Shown here: positions 17,097 through 25,415 of the stretch, piece by piece
Numbering within the stretch: the first letter of the stretch is position 1
Layout: every line of letters begins with the position of its first letter
Assembly: GCA_003167415.1 (NCBI GenBank)
Contig: PMTF01000004.1
Span: 62,001 to 126,000 of the forward strand
Length of the DNA: 64,000 nt
Reading direction: 5' to 3'
Source of the DNA: Acidimicrobiaceae bacterium
Lineage (GTDB): Bacteria; Actinomycetota; Acidimicrobiia; Acidimicrobiales; RAAP-2
Position numbers and translations under genes: made by a program
Notes under the pieces: model-generated
The model's input: the letters and a program-made list of their open reading frames with translations, nothing else
What the model was told of the DNA's origin: nothing
Databases searched by the model: none

Positions 17097-18107
17097 TCAA
17101 ACTCGACGCTTGCGCGCCCAGACGTCCAATGAGACGGCGATCAAGATGATCACTCCGAGCACGATCTGTTGATAGACCTGATCAATGTTCGTGAGATTGA
17201 TGCCGTTGTAAATCATGGCGATGAAGAGGACGCCGATGGTTGTTCGTGGTACCGAACCCTCGCCACCGCCAATCGACGTGCCGCCGACGACAACTCCGGC
17301 CAGCACAATGAAGGTCAGATTGGGAACACCGGTGGCCTGGGCGCTGAGCAACCGCGACGTGTCGATGACGCCGCCGTACCCGGCCGCGAGTCCACTCAGC
17401 GCATAGGTGATGATGCGAATTTGATTGACGCGAATGCCAGACAGTCGCGCGGCCTCGGCGTTTCCTCCCGAGGCAACGACGCGGCGCCCGAACGTCGTCT
17501 TGGCGAGCACCAACGCGAGTATCGCGACGAAGACCAACGTGATCCACACTGCGCTGGGTATGGACAAGAAGACGGTGTTGCCGAACTTATAAAAACCGGA
17601 GTTCTGAGAGAGAACGATGAGATTGTTACCCGACGCCTTTAGCGCGATGCCACTGATCACAAAGGACATCGCCAGCGTGGCGATGAACGGGTTGATCTTG
17701 AGGAACGCCACGATCATCCCATTGGCCACACCCATGCCGAGGCCGACTAAGAGCCCGGCCCCGATCGCAATGATCGGCGAATGGTGTTCGGCGAGTTGTC
17801 CCGACACGACAGCCGCGAGGCCGTAGATTGCTCCCACCGAAAGGTCGAGCCCGCCGGCGACGAGTACCAGAGTTCCGGCCGCGGCGATCGCCAAATAGGC
17901 CGATTGCTGGTCCAGAATATTGATCAAGTTGGTCTTGGTGAGGAACGGCCCCACCCACACTGACAACGAAATAAAGAGGATCAAGAAAGGGATGGCGATT
18001 CCGGCGAGTCGCCACGACCCGAGGACTCGAATCACGCTTGATCGCAGACTCGAGCTTCCCTCCTCGTCGACGTCGAGGACGTCTGGCGTTTCAACCTTTT
18101 CGTTCAT
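17097..18107 (-). CDS. Rbs/Xyl-type sugar ABC importer permease
   Basis: 336 aa with about ten membrane segments. BPD_transp_2 features are DQQSAYLAIAAAGTLVLVAG, GGLDLSVGAIYGLAAVVSG, then ATLAMSFVISGIALKASG and GVVVGGTSIGGGEGSVPRT. The last is the coupling loop of RbsC-type permeases. It overlaps the ATPase gene by 4 bp. The family carries ribose, xylose, inositol, autoinducer-2 and purine-like ligands. The neighbouring amidohydrolase and M24 enzymes make a nitrogen-containing ligand as likely as a sugar. Confidence 0.92.
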   Translation of the reverse strand: MNEKVETPDVLDVDEEGSSSLRSSVIRVLGSWRLAGIAIPFLILFISLSVWVGPFLTKTNLINILDQQSAYLAIAAAGTLVLVAGGLDLSVGAIYGLAAVVSGQLAEHHSPIIAIGAGLLVGLGMGVANGMIVAFLKINPFIATLAMSFVISGIALKASGNNLIVLSQNSGFYKFGNTVFLSIPSAVWITLVFVAILALVLAKTTFGRRVVASGGNAEAARLSGIRVNQIRIITYALSGLAAGYGGVIDTSRLLSAQATGVPNLTFIVLAGVVVGGTSIGGGEGSVPRTTIGVLFIAMIYNGINLTNIDQVYQQIVLGVIILIAVSLDVWARKRRV

Positions 18108-19663
18108 GATGGAACCGTTCCTTTATTGGTCGACTCGGCGAAGGCGGCCGCGAGCACGGCCTGTTCGTTGATACCTTCGCCCGAGAGTTCAGTGATGATG
18201 CGTCCATGTCGCATGACGAGGACTCGATGGGCAAGTCCTAGGACCTCTTCTAGGTCCGACGATATGACGACCACGCCCATTCCGGACCCGGCCATCTCGG
18301 TCAAGAGGTCGTAGATGGTTCTCTTCGAACCCACGTCGACACCTCGGGTTGGTTCGTCGGCAATTAAGACGTTCGGTGAGCACATGACGGACCGGGCAAA
18401 CATGAGCTTCTGTTGATTCCCGCCAGAAAGCATGAATACCGGCATACGGATGCTGGCGGCTCGGACGGTGACCGACTTCATTACTTCATTGACCTTGCGT
18501 CGTTCCCGGATGCCCGTGATCCAGCCGAGTCGACTGACGAGGTCAAGTCGCGAGAGCGAGACATTCTCCTTCACTGATCGACCGACCAGCAGACCCATCT
18601 CCTTTCGTGATTCCGGAATGAACACCAGTCCCCGGCGAATCGATCGCGACGGACTGTGACCTCCGAGGTCCTTTCCCTTCAGACGAACGCTGCCGCCCGA
18701 GACCTTCGAATCGCGGAAAATTGCCCGAGCTAATTCGGAACGTCCGGCGCCAACGAGGCCGGCAATACCGAGGATCTCGCCTTCGTGAAGGACGAAGGAA
18801 CAGTCATTGACCCCCGGGGCTTGGAGGTGTTCGACCTCCAACACGACCGGCTTCTCCTCCTGCGCCACGACCTTCTCTGGAAAGGCCGAGGAGAGTGAGT
18901 GCCCGAGCATCCCCTCAATTAATGTCTCCTCGGTCGCGTCCTTGGCGTCGACGGTGCGAATCAACTCACCGTCGCGAAGGGTCGTGATGACGTCGGCGAG
19001 CGCGAGCACTTCCGACAGGTAGTGCGAGATGAGGACGACCGAATTGCCGTCGCGCACCAGCGAACGGATTATCCCGTGCAGTGCTTCGGTTTCGCCGCCG
19101 GACAGCGCCGCCGTCGGCTCGTCCATGATGACGATCGACGCATTGCGGGAAAGGGCGCGCATGATCTCGACCTTTTGTTGGTCAGCGATCGAAAGGCTGC
19201 CCGCCAGTCGATCGGGCGAGAGATCGAAACCTACCGTCTTGGCGAGCTCGCGGAACTGTCGACGTGATTGGCGCCTTCGAACGAATCCGGCGGTCGACGG
19301 TTCGACCCCGAGATAGACGTTTTCGGCCACCGTGAGTCCCGGCACGATGGCCAGTTCTTGCACAATGGTCACGATGCCGTGCGACAGAGCGTCGCGCGGC
19401 GATTTGAAACTGAGGGACTCGCCGCCGAGCGACATCGTCCCCTCATCGGGAGGAATCACCCCGGACATGATCTTGCCGAGCGTTGATTTGCCCGCCCCGT
19501 TCTCGCCCACCAACGCGTGCACCGTTCCGGGACTAATCGTCAGCGAGACGTCACTTAGAGCGGGCACCCCGCCGTACCGCTTCGACACGCCAGTGACGAC
19601 GAAGTCGCCTCGAACGGACGCCGCAGTACTGCGGGGTGCCTCTTCAATGTTCCCATTCGACAT
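18104..19663 (-). CDS. Rbs-type ABC importer ATPase with two nucleotide-binding domains
   Basis: 519 aa, two fused ABC domains as in RbsA/MglA. The first has Walker A GENGAGKSTLG and IVIMDEPTAALSG; signature SIADQQKVEIM. The second has the usual degenerate Walker A GLVGAGRSELA, signature LSGGNQQKLMFA and VLIADEPTRGVDVG. It is preceded by the binding-protein gene (57 bp gap) and overlaps the permease by 4 bp. Length and domain order are normal for the family. Confidence 0.93.
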   Translation of the reverse strand: MSNGNIEEAPRSTAASVRGDFVVTGVSKRYGGVPALSDVSLTISPGTVHALVGENGAGKSTLGKIMSGVIPPDEGTMSLGGESLSFKSPRDALSHGIVTIVQELAIVPGLTVAENVYLGVEPSTAGFVRRRQSRRQFRELAKTVGFDLSPDRLAGSLSIADQQKVEIMRALSRNASIVIMDEPTAALSGGETEALHGIIRSLVRDGNSVVLISHYLSEVLALADVITTLRDGELIRTVDAKDATEETLIEGMLGHSLSSAFPEKVVAQEEKPVVLEVEHLQAPGVNDCSFVLHEGEILGIAGLVGAGRSELARAIFRDSKVSGGSVRLKGKDLGGHSPSRSIRRGLVFIPESRKEMGLLVGRSVKENVSLSRLDLVSRLGWITGIRERRKVNEVMKSVTVRAASIRMPVFMLSGGNQQKLMFARSVMCSPNVLIADEPTRGVDVGSKRTIYDLLTEMAGSGMGVVVISSDLEEVLGLAHRVLVMRHGRIITELSGEGINEQAVLAAAFAESTNKGTVPS

Positions 19664-19720
19664 GTCAGTCCAAACTATCCATGTCAGTCTCGGATGTTCG
19701 CTCCCTCTCCTACCGACGGA

Positions 19721-20740
19721 TCAACCCGGCCACTCGCCGTTGAACTTACTGGCGTTGGCTTGCGTCACGATGCCATTGTTCGGCAACTTGGCGACCGGGT
19801 TCTGCGAACCCGAGCCCTTGCCCGTCTTCATGGCCTTGATGAGCGCGATCATGCCGAGCTCGCCTTCGGTCGCCGGCAATTGCGCGACGTCCGCGAACCA
19901 CGCACCACTCTTCACGGCGGCGATGCCGGTCGCACTCGCGCCGTAGCAAACGAGCTTCACGGAGGTGTTCTTCGCTGAAGTAAGCGCCGATTGAGCCCCT
20001 TCACAGTCCTGGTCGGCACCGACGATGACGTTCAAACCCGGGTTGGCGACGAGCGTGTCCGCGATGAAAGTCAGCGCCACCGATGGGGTATAGAGACCGT
20101 CCCCGTTGGCGACGATGCTGGCGGTGGCGTCCTTCGCTATGCCCGCGTCAAACGTCTTCGTGATCTCCGCGTCCGGTTCGTCACCCGTGTAATTGTGGAC
20201 CAGAGCGATCTTGCAAGGGTTCGCCGATCCACAGGCCGAGATGGCTTCCGCGGCCAGTTGTGAGCCGATCTTCGCGGGGAAGAACACGACGTTGCCCGAG
20301 AGCCCGTGCACTTCAATTTGGTCGCTGTTGTAGTTCGTGCCCAGGATCTGGTCAATATTGACGACCTTGATCTTCTTCTTGATCGCCAGCTTCACGCCAG
20401 GTAAGAGGGCCGGTCCGTAAATGGGCTGGACCAGGATCCCCTGATATTTGTGCGAACTAATCACGTCTTGCAGATCGGAGACTTGGATGGTGTCGGTGCT
20501 CTGTGAGTCAAATACCGTCTCGTTCACGTGGCCGGTTGTCAAGGCGACGGCTTTGGCGGCGGCGAGCATCGGCGCGTCGTAACTGTTGGCGACTCCGTAC
20601 GACAGGTAGGCAACGTTGTACGTCTTCACCTTGTGCTTCGTGGCGGCCTGCGCACTGGACATAACGCCAAATCCAATTGACGTCATGACCATTAATCCGG
20701 CCGTCAAAATCGTGAGGCTACGAAATCTGTTTTTGAGCAT
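19721..20740 (-). CDS. Rbs-type ABC importer substrate-binding protein
   Basis: 339 aa from ATG at 20740, chosen for the GAGGGGGG just upstream. A Sec signal peptide (MLKNRFRSLTILTAGLMVMT...) ends at SSAQA|AT. The mature part is a Peripla_BP_4 fold: VAYLSYGVANSYDAPMLAA, ILVQPIYGPALLPGVKLAI, VVNIDQILG, KIALVHNYTGDEPDAE and VIVGADQDCEGAQSAL. These are the hinge and ligand-loop positions of ribose-type binding proteins, but the residues differ enough that the ligand cannot be called. It is the first gene of the operon driven by the promoter at 20886-20914. Confidence 0.9.
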   Translation of the reverse strand: MLKNRFRSLTILTAGLMVMTSIGFGVMSSAQAATKHKVKTYNVAYLSYGVANSYDAPMLAAAKAVALTTGHVNETVFDSQSTDTIQVSDLQDVISSHKYQGILVQPIYGPALLPGVKLAIKKKIKVVNIDQILGTNYNSDQIEVHGLSGNVVFFPAKIGSQLAAEAISACGSANPCKIALVHNYTGDEPDAEITKTFDAGIAKDATASIVANGDGLYTPSVALTFIADTLVANPGLNVIVGADQDCEGAQSALTSAKNTSVKLVCYGASATGIAAVKSGAWFADVAQLPATEGELGMIALIKAMKTGKGSGSQNPVAKLPNNGIVTQANASKFNGEWPG

Positions 20741-20885
20741 TGAATCCCCCCTCAAAGGCCGAAGGCGCTTTGCCATCGACAGGTGTTGCGATGTTCCTTG
20801 CGTCCTGCGGCCCCCCGGTGATCTCTCATCGAGAGGCTCAGCAAAGACCGACGTTCCGCCCGAAACGAACTGCCATTGAAGTCCG

Positions 20886-20914
20886 ACAGTACACGTGTTT
20901 ACTTAACGTGTCAA
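20886..20914 (-). promoter_or_regulatory. Sigma-70-type promoter of the Rbs-type importer operon
   Basis: On the minus strand, TTGACA (20909-20914) and TACTGT (20886-20891) are separated by exactly 17 bp. This is the best consensus promoter in the window. The spacer holds GTTAAGTAAA between CACGT and ACGTG arms, a likely repressor site. The transcript would begin about 140 bp before the binding-protein start. Confidence 0.7.
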
Positions 20915-21009
20915 CCGATAGTGAACAGTTATAAACGGCCAATTCTGATGTCGCACCACCCGAAACTTAACCCTGTCAAACCCGTTCGTCAGCACGCCCC
21001 GCACGCCAA

Positions 21010-21036
21010 AGATCGACGCCACTGAAGCGTCGATCT
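21010..21036 (-). terminator. Terminator-like hairpin after the amidohydrolase gene
   Basis: Perfect 10-bp arms AGATCGACGC and GCGTCGATCT with a 7-base loop, 26 bp past the amidohydrolase stop. In the minus direction the stem is followed only by a short CTTT-like run, so termination efficiency is uncertain. Confidence 0.55.
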
Positions 21037-21062
21037 CTCGCTAATCACGGTTGGGAGCGCGA

Positions 21063-22502
21063 TTACTTCACGTATTTATACGGGTTCTCATTCACTTGTC
21101 GCACCGTCAGCTCAGGGTGCATACCGGTGACCCACGCTTCTTCACCGATCGTGTCCGCCAGGAACGAGACCGTCTTTTCCGTTAACGTTCGCGCCGCGCC
21201 CAGGTCGATGCCGACGAGCATGTGCTCGTGCTTAACAATGTTTCCGTCAATCACCACGGTGTCGACGTCAGCCCGTTGGGCCTGCATCACGACGTGTCCG
21301 TAGGGATTAATGATCGGGAACATCGCTGGTGAGTTGTCATTCTTAATGAGCACGACGTCGGCGCGCTTGCCGACTTCGAGGCTCCCCACTTTGTCCTCCA
21401 GCCCGAGAGCTTTGGCGCCACCACGAGTTGCCCAGTGGACGACCTCTTCGCAACGCAGATCGAGGTTGACCACCTGTTCGCCTTTGAGCTGTGATTCAAA
21501 GTGCTGACGCGACCGATCCGAACCGACAGTGGAACGCATGGCGGTGAAGAAATCTGAGCTCCACCAGACCGAGGTGTCGTGCGACAACGAGATCGGAATG
21601 TCGTACTGTCGAAGAATCCAGGACGACGGGTAGCCCTGACCCGCACTCTGCTCGCTCTCGGTCGAGACCGAGGCCGAACCGCCCGACGACGCGATGCGGT
21701 TGTAGGAGTCGTCGGAAAGCGTTGAACAGTGCACGAATATCGTGTCCGGTCCCATGCAGTCGTGTTCGTGCATCAGGCGAATGCTTTCGTCGCCAGTGAC
21801 GCCGAACACGCCGGCGTGGGTAGTGACCGGCACGCCTAGTTCCTTGGCCACTTCGAAGGCTCGCTTCTCGGGAAACGCCGCGTCGCCCAGGACGTCAAAG
21901 GCCATTTGGAAGCCGAGCATGTCGTTCTGCGCGCTGAATCGACGGCTGTAGAAGTCCTTGAACGCCGAGTCGATCGACCACTCCCACGGGGCGGCTTGGA
22001 TATTGCCGTAGGCGAGAATGAATCGTCCCGGGACTGCTTCGAGCGCGTCCACCGCCGCTTCGGCGTGTTGAGTACTGGACAACCCGTGCGACCAGTCGAC
22101 TGTCGTCGTGACGCCGGCGTCGATCGCTTCGATCCCTGACAAGAGATTGCCGGCGTAAATATCCTCGGGTCGGAAGTTCTTGCCGTGCTGCAGGTAATAC
22201 CAGACGAAGTACTGCGACAGACTCCAGTCCGCACCGTAGCCCCGCATCGCCGTCTGCCACATGTGTCGGTGGGTGTCAATCATTCCGGGCATGATGATGC
22301 CGCCGGTCGCGTCGATACTGAGCGCACCGTCGGGGGCGCTGAGATTCGGTCCGATCTTCTTGATAACTCCGTCAACGACCAGAACGTCGCTGTTCATCAA
22401 CACCCGGTGCGCGTTGTCCATCGTGATGACGATGCCGTTTCGAAAGACAATCGGTCGTCCGTGCTCGAGCGATTCGCCCTTCGAGTTGACGTTGTTGCTC
22501 AT
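21063..22502 (-). CDS. ATZ/TRZ-type metal-dependent amidohydrolase (deaminase/dechlorinase family)
   Basis: 479 aa; GGGGGG stands 7 bp before the ATG. A composite beta-sandwich N-terminus (VITMDNAHRVLMNSDVLVVD) leads to the metal site: MIDTHRHMWQT (HxH), TTHAGVFG, FVHCSTLSDD and LSHDTSVWWS, giving His, His, His and Asp ligands as in the subtype III amidohydrolases (TrzN, AtzA, S-adenosylhomocysteine deaminase, guanine deaminase). The reaction would be hydrolytic removal of an amine from a ring or amidine carbon. It has its own promoter (22539-22566) and faces away from the SDR operon. Its position between importer B and the SDR-cupin genes suggests an early step of region B catabolism. Confidence 0.88.
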   Translation of the reverse strand: MSNNVNSKGESLEHGRPIVFRNGIVITMDNAHRVLMNSDVLVVDGVIKKIGPNLSAPDGALSIDATGGIIMPGMIDTHRHMWQTAMRGYGADWSLSQYFVWYYLQHGKNFRPEDIYAGNLLSGIEAIDAGVTTTVDWSHGLSSTQHAEAAVDALEAVPGRFILAYGNIQAAPWEWSIDSAFKDFYSRRFSAQNDMLGFQMAFDVLGDAAFPEKRAFEVAKELGVPVTTHAGVFGVTGDESIRLMHEHDCMGPDTIFVHCSTLSDDSYNRIASSGGSASVSTESEQSAGQGYPSSWILRQYDIPISLSHDTSVWWSSDFFTAMRSTVGSDRSRQHFESQLKGEQVVNLDLRCEEVVHWATRGGAKALGLEDKVGSLEVGKRADVVLIKNDNSPAMFPIINPYGHVVMQAQRADVDTVVIDGNIVKHEHMLVGIDLGAARTLTEKTVSFLADTIGEEAWVTGMHPELTVRQVNENPYKYVK

Positions 22503-22538
22503 GACCAGCCCCCCAAATAATTAGCCGTTAAGGGCTGA

Positions 22539-22566
22539 AGCGTAGCACCGCGTTCTTTAATGTCAA
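22539..22566 (-). promoter_or_regulatory. Promoter of the amidohydrolase gene
   Basis: On the minus strand TTGACA (22561-22566) is followed after 16 bp by TACGCT (22539-22544). The motif GTGAAGTAAC (22569-22578, minus strand) abuts the -35 box and resembles the element in the importer B promoter. The untranslated leader would be about 30 bases and includes the ribosome binding G-run. Confidence 0.6.
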
Positions 22567-22697
22567 TAGTTACTTCACACGGACGAGGACCTCTCGTTGA
22601 CGACCATTCTCCATACGTGGACAGTGATTCGTCGTGCGCACGCGAGAGACGACGACTCGTAATCTACGTTTTCGTGACGTGATTTCTTGGAGTATGT

Positions 22698-22707
22698 TTT
22701 ACTTCAC
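22698..22707. promoter_or_regulatory. TTTACTTCAC element at the SDR operon promoter
   Basis: This 10-mer overlaps the end of a possible -10 (TATGTT, 22693-22698) and the expected start site of the SDR-cupin-XRE operon. Near-identical copies are TTTACTTAAC at 20898-20907 and GTTACTTCAC at 22569-22578. All three lie at promoters of region B, so a shared regulator is plausible. The XRE-cupin protein at 24481 is the obvious candidate. Confidence 0.4.
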
Positions 22708-22732
22708 TGAACACTCAAAAGGGGGTCGGTCG

Positions 22733-23437
22733 ATGTCAGAGAACCGAACAGGTCGCACCGCAGTCGTCCTTGGGGGCACCCACGGCCTTGGCAAGGAGCT
22801 CGTCAAGTCGCTCGCCGCCAAAGGAACGACCGTTTATCTCTCCGGTCGTACTCAAGAGAGTGCGAACGCCGCCGCCGAAGCGATCGGCCTGGGAACCATC
22901 GGACTGGCAGTCGATCTCTCCATGCCCGAGACCATCGCGCAGTCCCTTTCCAGCGTGCCGTCGGTCGACGAATTGATAATTGCTGCCATCGAGCGCGACG
23001 CCAACACATTGTCGAACTACGACATCGCAGCCGCGGTGCGGCTCGTCACGTTGAAGTTAGTCGGTTACACCGAGGCGGTGCACACGCTGCGCGACCGCCT
23101 TACGCCCCATGCGTCGATCGTCCTCTTCGGGGGACTAGCTTTTCTGCGTCCCTACCCAGGTTCGACGACCGTATCCACGGTCAACGGCGGGGTCGAGGGC
23201 ATCGTGCATTCGTTGGCGACCGAACTGGCACCGGTGCGAGTGAACGCGATTCATCCCGGCATCGTCGGTGACAGTCCCTACTGGGAAGGCAAAGACAACA
23301 GTCACATCATCAACCGAACGCCGCTCGGTCGAACTGTGACGATGGCCGAGATAGTGGACGCGGTCGAATTCTTGCTGAACAACACGGGTGTCAATGGCGT
23401 GAATCTGGCGGTCGACGGTGGCTGGTTACTCAAATAG
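22733..23437 (+). CDS. Atypical short-chain dehydrogenase/reductase lacking the Ser-Tyr-Lys triad
   Basis: 234 aa from ATG at 22733 behind AAAAGGGGG. The cofactor loop GGTHGLGKELVKSLA is intact. The usual catalytic Ser (after the fifth strand) is replaced: IVLFGGLAFLRPYPG. Where YxxxK is expected the sequence reads VSTVNGGVEG, so neither Tyr nor Lys is present. The following LAPVRVNAIHPGIVG is normal for SDRs. This pattern is known in some SDR subgroups with unclear chemistry. It may bind NAD(P) and act as a non-classical reductase or isomerase. It is first in an operon with the bicupin, the XRE regulator and the copy B dehydrogenase. Confidence 0.8.
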   Translation: MSENRTGRTAVVLGGTHGLGKELVKSLAAKGTTVYLSGRTQESANAAAEAIGLGTIGLAVDLSMPETIAQSLSSVPSVDELIIAAIERDANTLSNYDIAAAVRLVTLKLVGYTEAVHTLRDRLTPHASIVLFGGLAFLRPYPGSTTVSTVNGGVEGIVHSLATELAPVRVNAIHPGIVGDSPYWEGKDNSHIINRTPLGRTVTMAEIVDAVEFLLNNTGVNGVNLAVDGGWLLK

Positions 23438-23490
23438 CCGCGACGCGGACCGTCGTAACTGATCGATCGAAGGAGAGAGCCATCTACCAC

Positions 23491-24387
23491 GTGACCACGA
23501 TCGATGACCAGAGCGCCCGGACACCCGAGGCCTTTGCACGTCACTCCTCGGGTTATCGCCGACAGATTCTCGTGAATCGGGCCGCGGGGTCACCCCACAT
23601 GACGTTGTCCGTGAATCATCTTGATCGTGACGGGCGCGTCGAAACGGTCCTCCACTCCTTTGAGACCAGTCTCTATGTCTTTTCGGGAACGCTCGTGGTA
23701 ACCACGCTCGGTGAGACGACGCATCTCGAGCCGGACCACTGCATCATCCTGCCGCTCGCCACGGCCTATCAACTTCGAGCCATCGGCGAACCGGTCCGCT
23801 GGCTGCAGATGCAAGCGCCGGCCGAACTTGACGACGGCCGCCGCCGCGACACGTTCTTCACCGGCGAAGCACTCGTTGAATCGGAACCGGAAATACCCGA
23901 CATGCGAGATCCTCGAAACCGGAACGCGGCGCGATTTGACTCGAACGCTATGGACCTGAAACGGCTGGCCGGCGGTTCCGAAGTCAGCGCACCCACGGTG
24001 TCGCCGAGCATGGCGACGGCGCTCCTCGCCTACAGCGGAATCGGTGTGAAGATGCTCATCGACCAGCAACTCGGCGCTCAGTTGCACACCATGTTCATGG
24101 TCGACTACCAACCAACCGCAATTGCGCACCCTCACGACCATCCCTTCGAAGAGGCGTACGTCTTCGTCGAAGGCGAGGTTCACGCTCTGGTCGACGGGGA
24201 GCTTTTGGTCTTGCACCCCGGTGACGTGCTCTGGGCGGGCGTGGGGTGCGACCACGGCTTCGAGAACCGGGGATCGGGACTCGTGCGATGGATCGAAGTG
24301 CAAGCCCCCGCCCCACCGCCGCGTCACTCCTATCGCTTCAGCAGAGAGTGGGAGTACCTCGCGGAAAAACTGAAGGCGGATGAGTAG
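23491..24387 (+). CDS. Bicupin protein resembling (S)-ureidoglycine aminohydrolase
   Basis: 298 aa from GTG at 23491; AGGAG is about 15 bp upstream, so a rarer upstream start (ATC at 23482) cannot be excluded. Two cupin domains are visible. The N-terminal one (HSFETSLYVFSGTLVVTT, LEPDHCIILP) lacks a full His set. The C-terminal one (AHPHDHPFEEAYVFVEG, LHPGDVLWAG, CDHGFEN) has the complete HxH...E...H metal site. This half-active layout matches ureidoglycine aminohydrolase (AllE/YlbA), a manganese enzyme of ureide breakdown. The fit suits the nearby amidohydrolase, but other bicupins share it, so the reaction is unproven. Confidence 0.75.
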   Translation: MTTIDDQSARTPEAFARHSSGYRRQILVNRAAGSPHMTLSVNHLDRDGRVETVLHSFETSLYVFSGTLVVTTLGETTHLEPDHCIILPLATAYQLRAIGEPVRWLQMQAPAELDDGRRRDTFFTGEALVESEPEIPDMRDPRNRNAARFDSNAMDLKRLAGGSEVSAPTVSPSMATALLAYSGIGVKMLIDQQLGAQLHTMFMVDYQPTAIAHPHDHPFEEAYVFVEGEVHALVDGELLVLHPGDVLWAGVGCDHGFENRGSGLVRWIEVQAPAPPPRHSYRFSREWEYLAEKLKADE

Positions 24388-24480
24388 GTGTCAATAGAAT
24401 CTAAGAACGCCATTTGCGATGGCGAAGGGCACTCCCGTCTTTGGTGTGCGGGTGACGAGTGTGGAAAGAGGGACTGACCG

Positions 24481-25275
24481 ATGGGGGATCCGAAGAGGGT
24501 GGCCACTGAACCGAGGGCGGCAACACCTCCCCGGACGACGACCAAAAATCCCGGCAAGATCCGCGTCGCCGAGCCCCAACCGATAACCAACAACACCCGA
24601 CTCGCTCCGGGCTTGGTCGGCGCCCGTCTGCGCCAGCGCCGCATGGAACGAGGCATCTCCCTTCGCCAATTCGCGCGAGACATTGAAGTCTCAGCTTCGT
24701 TCATTTCACAACTCGAAACGGGCAAAGCCCAGCCCTCGGTCGCGACCTTCTTTTCGATATGTGCCGCGCTGGACATCTCCACCGACGAGTTGTTCAATTA
24801 CGACGACTCCATCGAGTCCACACGCGAGGACTCGGCGAGTGGACCAACCGACGCCGGCAACAACCACTGGCTCGCCGTAGAGCAAGGCGAGGAGACGCCG
24901 GCCACCCAACGGCCGCACGTCGAAGGCGGATCCTCACCGGTGGTGCGTCCGAACGAACGGCGGGTACTGGTGCTGGACTCCGGCGTGACCTGGGAATCAC
25001 TAACGTCCTCGCATCGCGACCGGACGGATTTCATGTTCGTTCGCTACGAAGTAGGAGGCAGTTCCACATTGGAGGATCGGCTCATTCGACACGCCGGCGT
25101 GGAGTACGGTTTCATCCTCAAAGGCACGTTGCAGATCGCCTTGGGCTTCGATACCCACGTGCTCAACGCCGGTGACTCCATCTCCTTCGATTCGAGTCGA
25201 CCCCATCGTCTCTACAACGTCGGCGATGTGGCCGTCGAAGCGATCTGGGTAAACCTTGAATTTCGAGGGAACTAA
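24481..25275 (+). CDS. XRE-family regulator with C-terminal cupin sensor domain
   Basis: 264 aa. A ~40-residue polar, basic N-terminal tail precedes an HTH_3 domain (LVGARLRQRRMERGISLRQF, VSASFISQLETGKAQPSV, DISTDELF). The C-terminal third is a cupin_2 fold (GVEYGFILKGTLQIALG, LNAGDSISFDSSRPHRLYN, AIWVNLEF). Regulators of this design (PuuR, SutR-like) sense small metabolites and usually control adjacent catabolic genes. It lies between the bicupin and the copy B dehydrogenase. The TTTACTTMAC elements are possible targets, but that is only inferred. Confidence 0.88.
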   Translation: MGDPKRVATEPRAATPPRTTTKNPGKIRVAEPQPITNNTRLAPGLVGARLRQRRMERGISLRQFARDIEVSASFISQLETGKAQPSVATFFSICAALDISTDELFNYDDSIESTREDSASGPTDAGNNHWLAVEQGEETPATQRPHVEGGSSPVVRPNERRVLVLDSGVTWESLTSSHRDRTDFMFVRYEVGGSSTLEDRLIRHAGVEYGFILKGTLQIALGFDTHVLNAGDSISFDSSRPHRLYNVGDVAVEAIWVNLEFRGN

Positions 25276-25415
25276 CGAATCTCCGTGGGGAGTAGTGACC
25301 ACGTATACGTCGCGTCCCAATAGTCTGACTTTCTCACTCACCTGTCGCTCTCGTTCTGACGCCGTGGAGAGGAGAAGTCCGTTGATCTCGGACCACCATG
25401 GAGGAGGGAGTTCCC

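Larger units (their letters stand above)
20741..21062. other. Intergenic region between amidohydrolase and Rbs-type operon
   Basis: No gene is seen in these 322 bp. They hold the operon promoter (20886-20914), a long 5' untranslated region leading to the binding-protein gene, and the terminator-like hairpin after the amidohydrolase gene (21010-21036). The stretch TTTACTTAAC (20898-20907) lies in the promoter spacer and recurs at two other promoters nearby. Confidence 0.6.
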
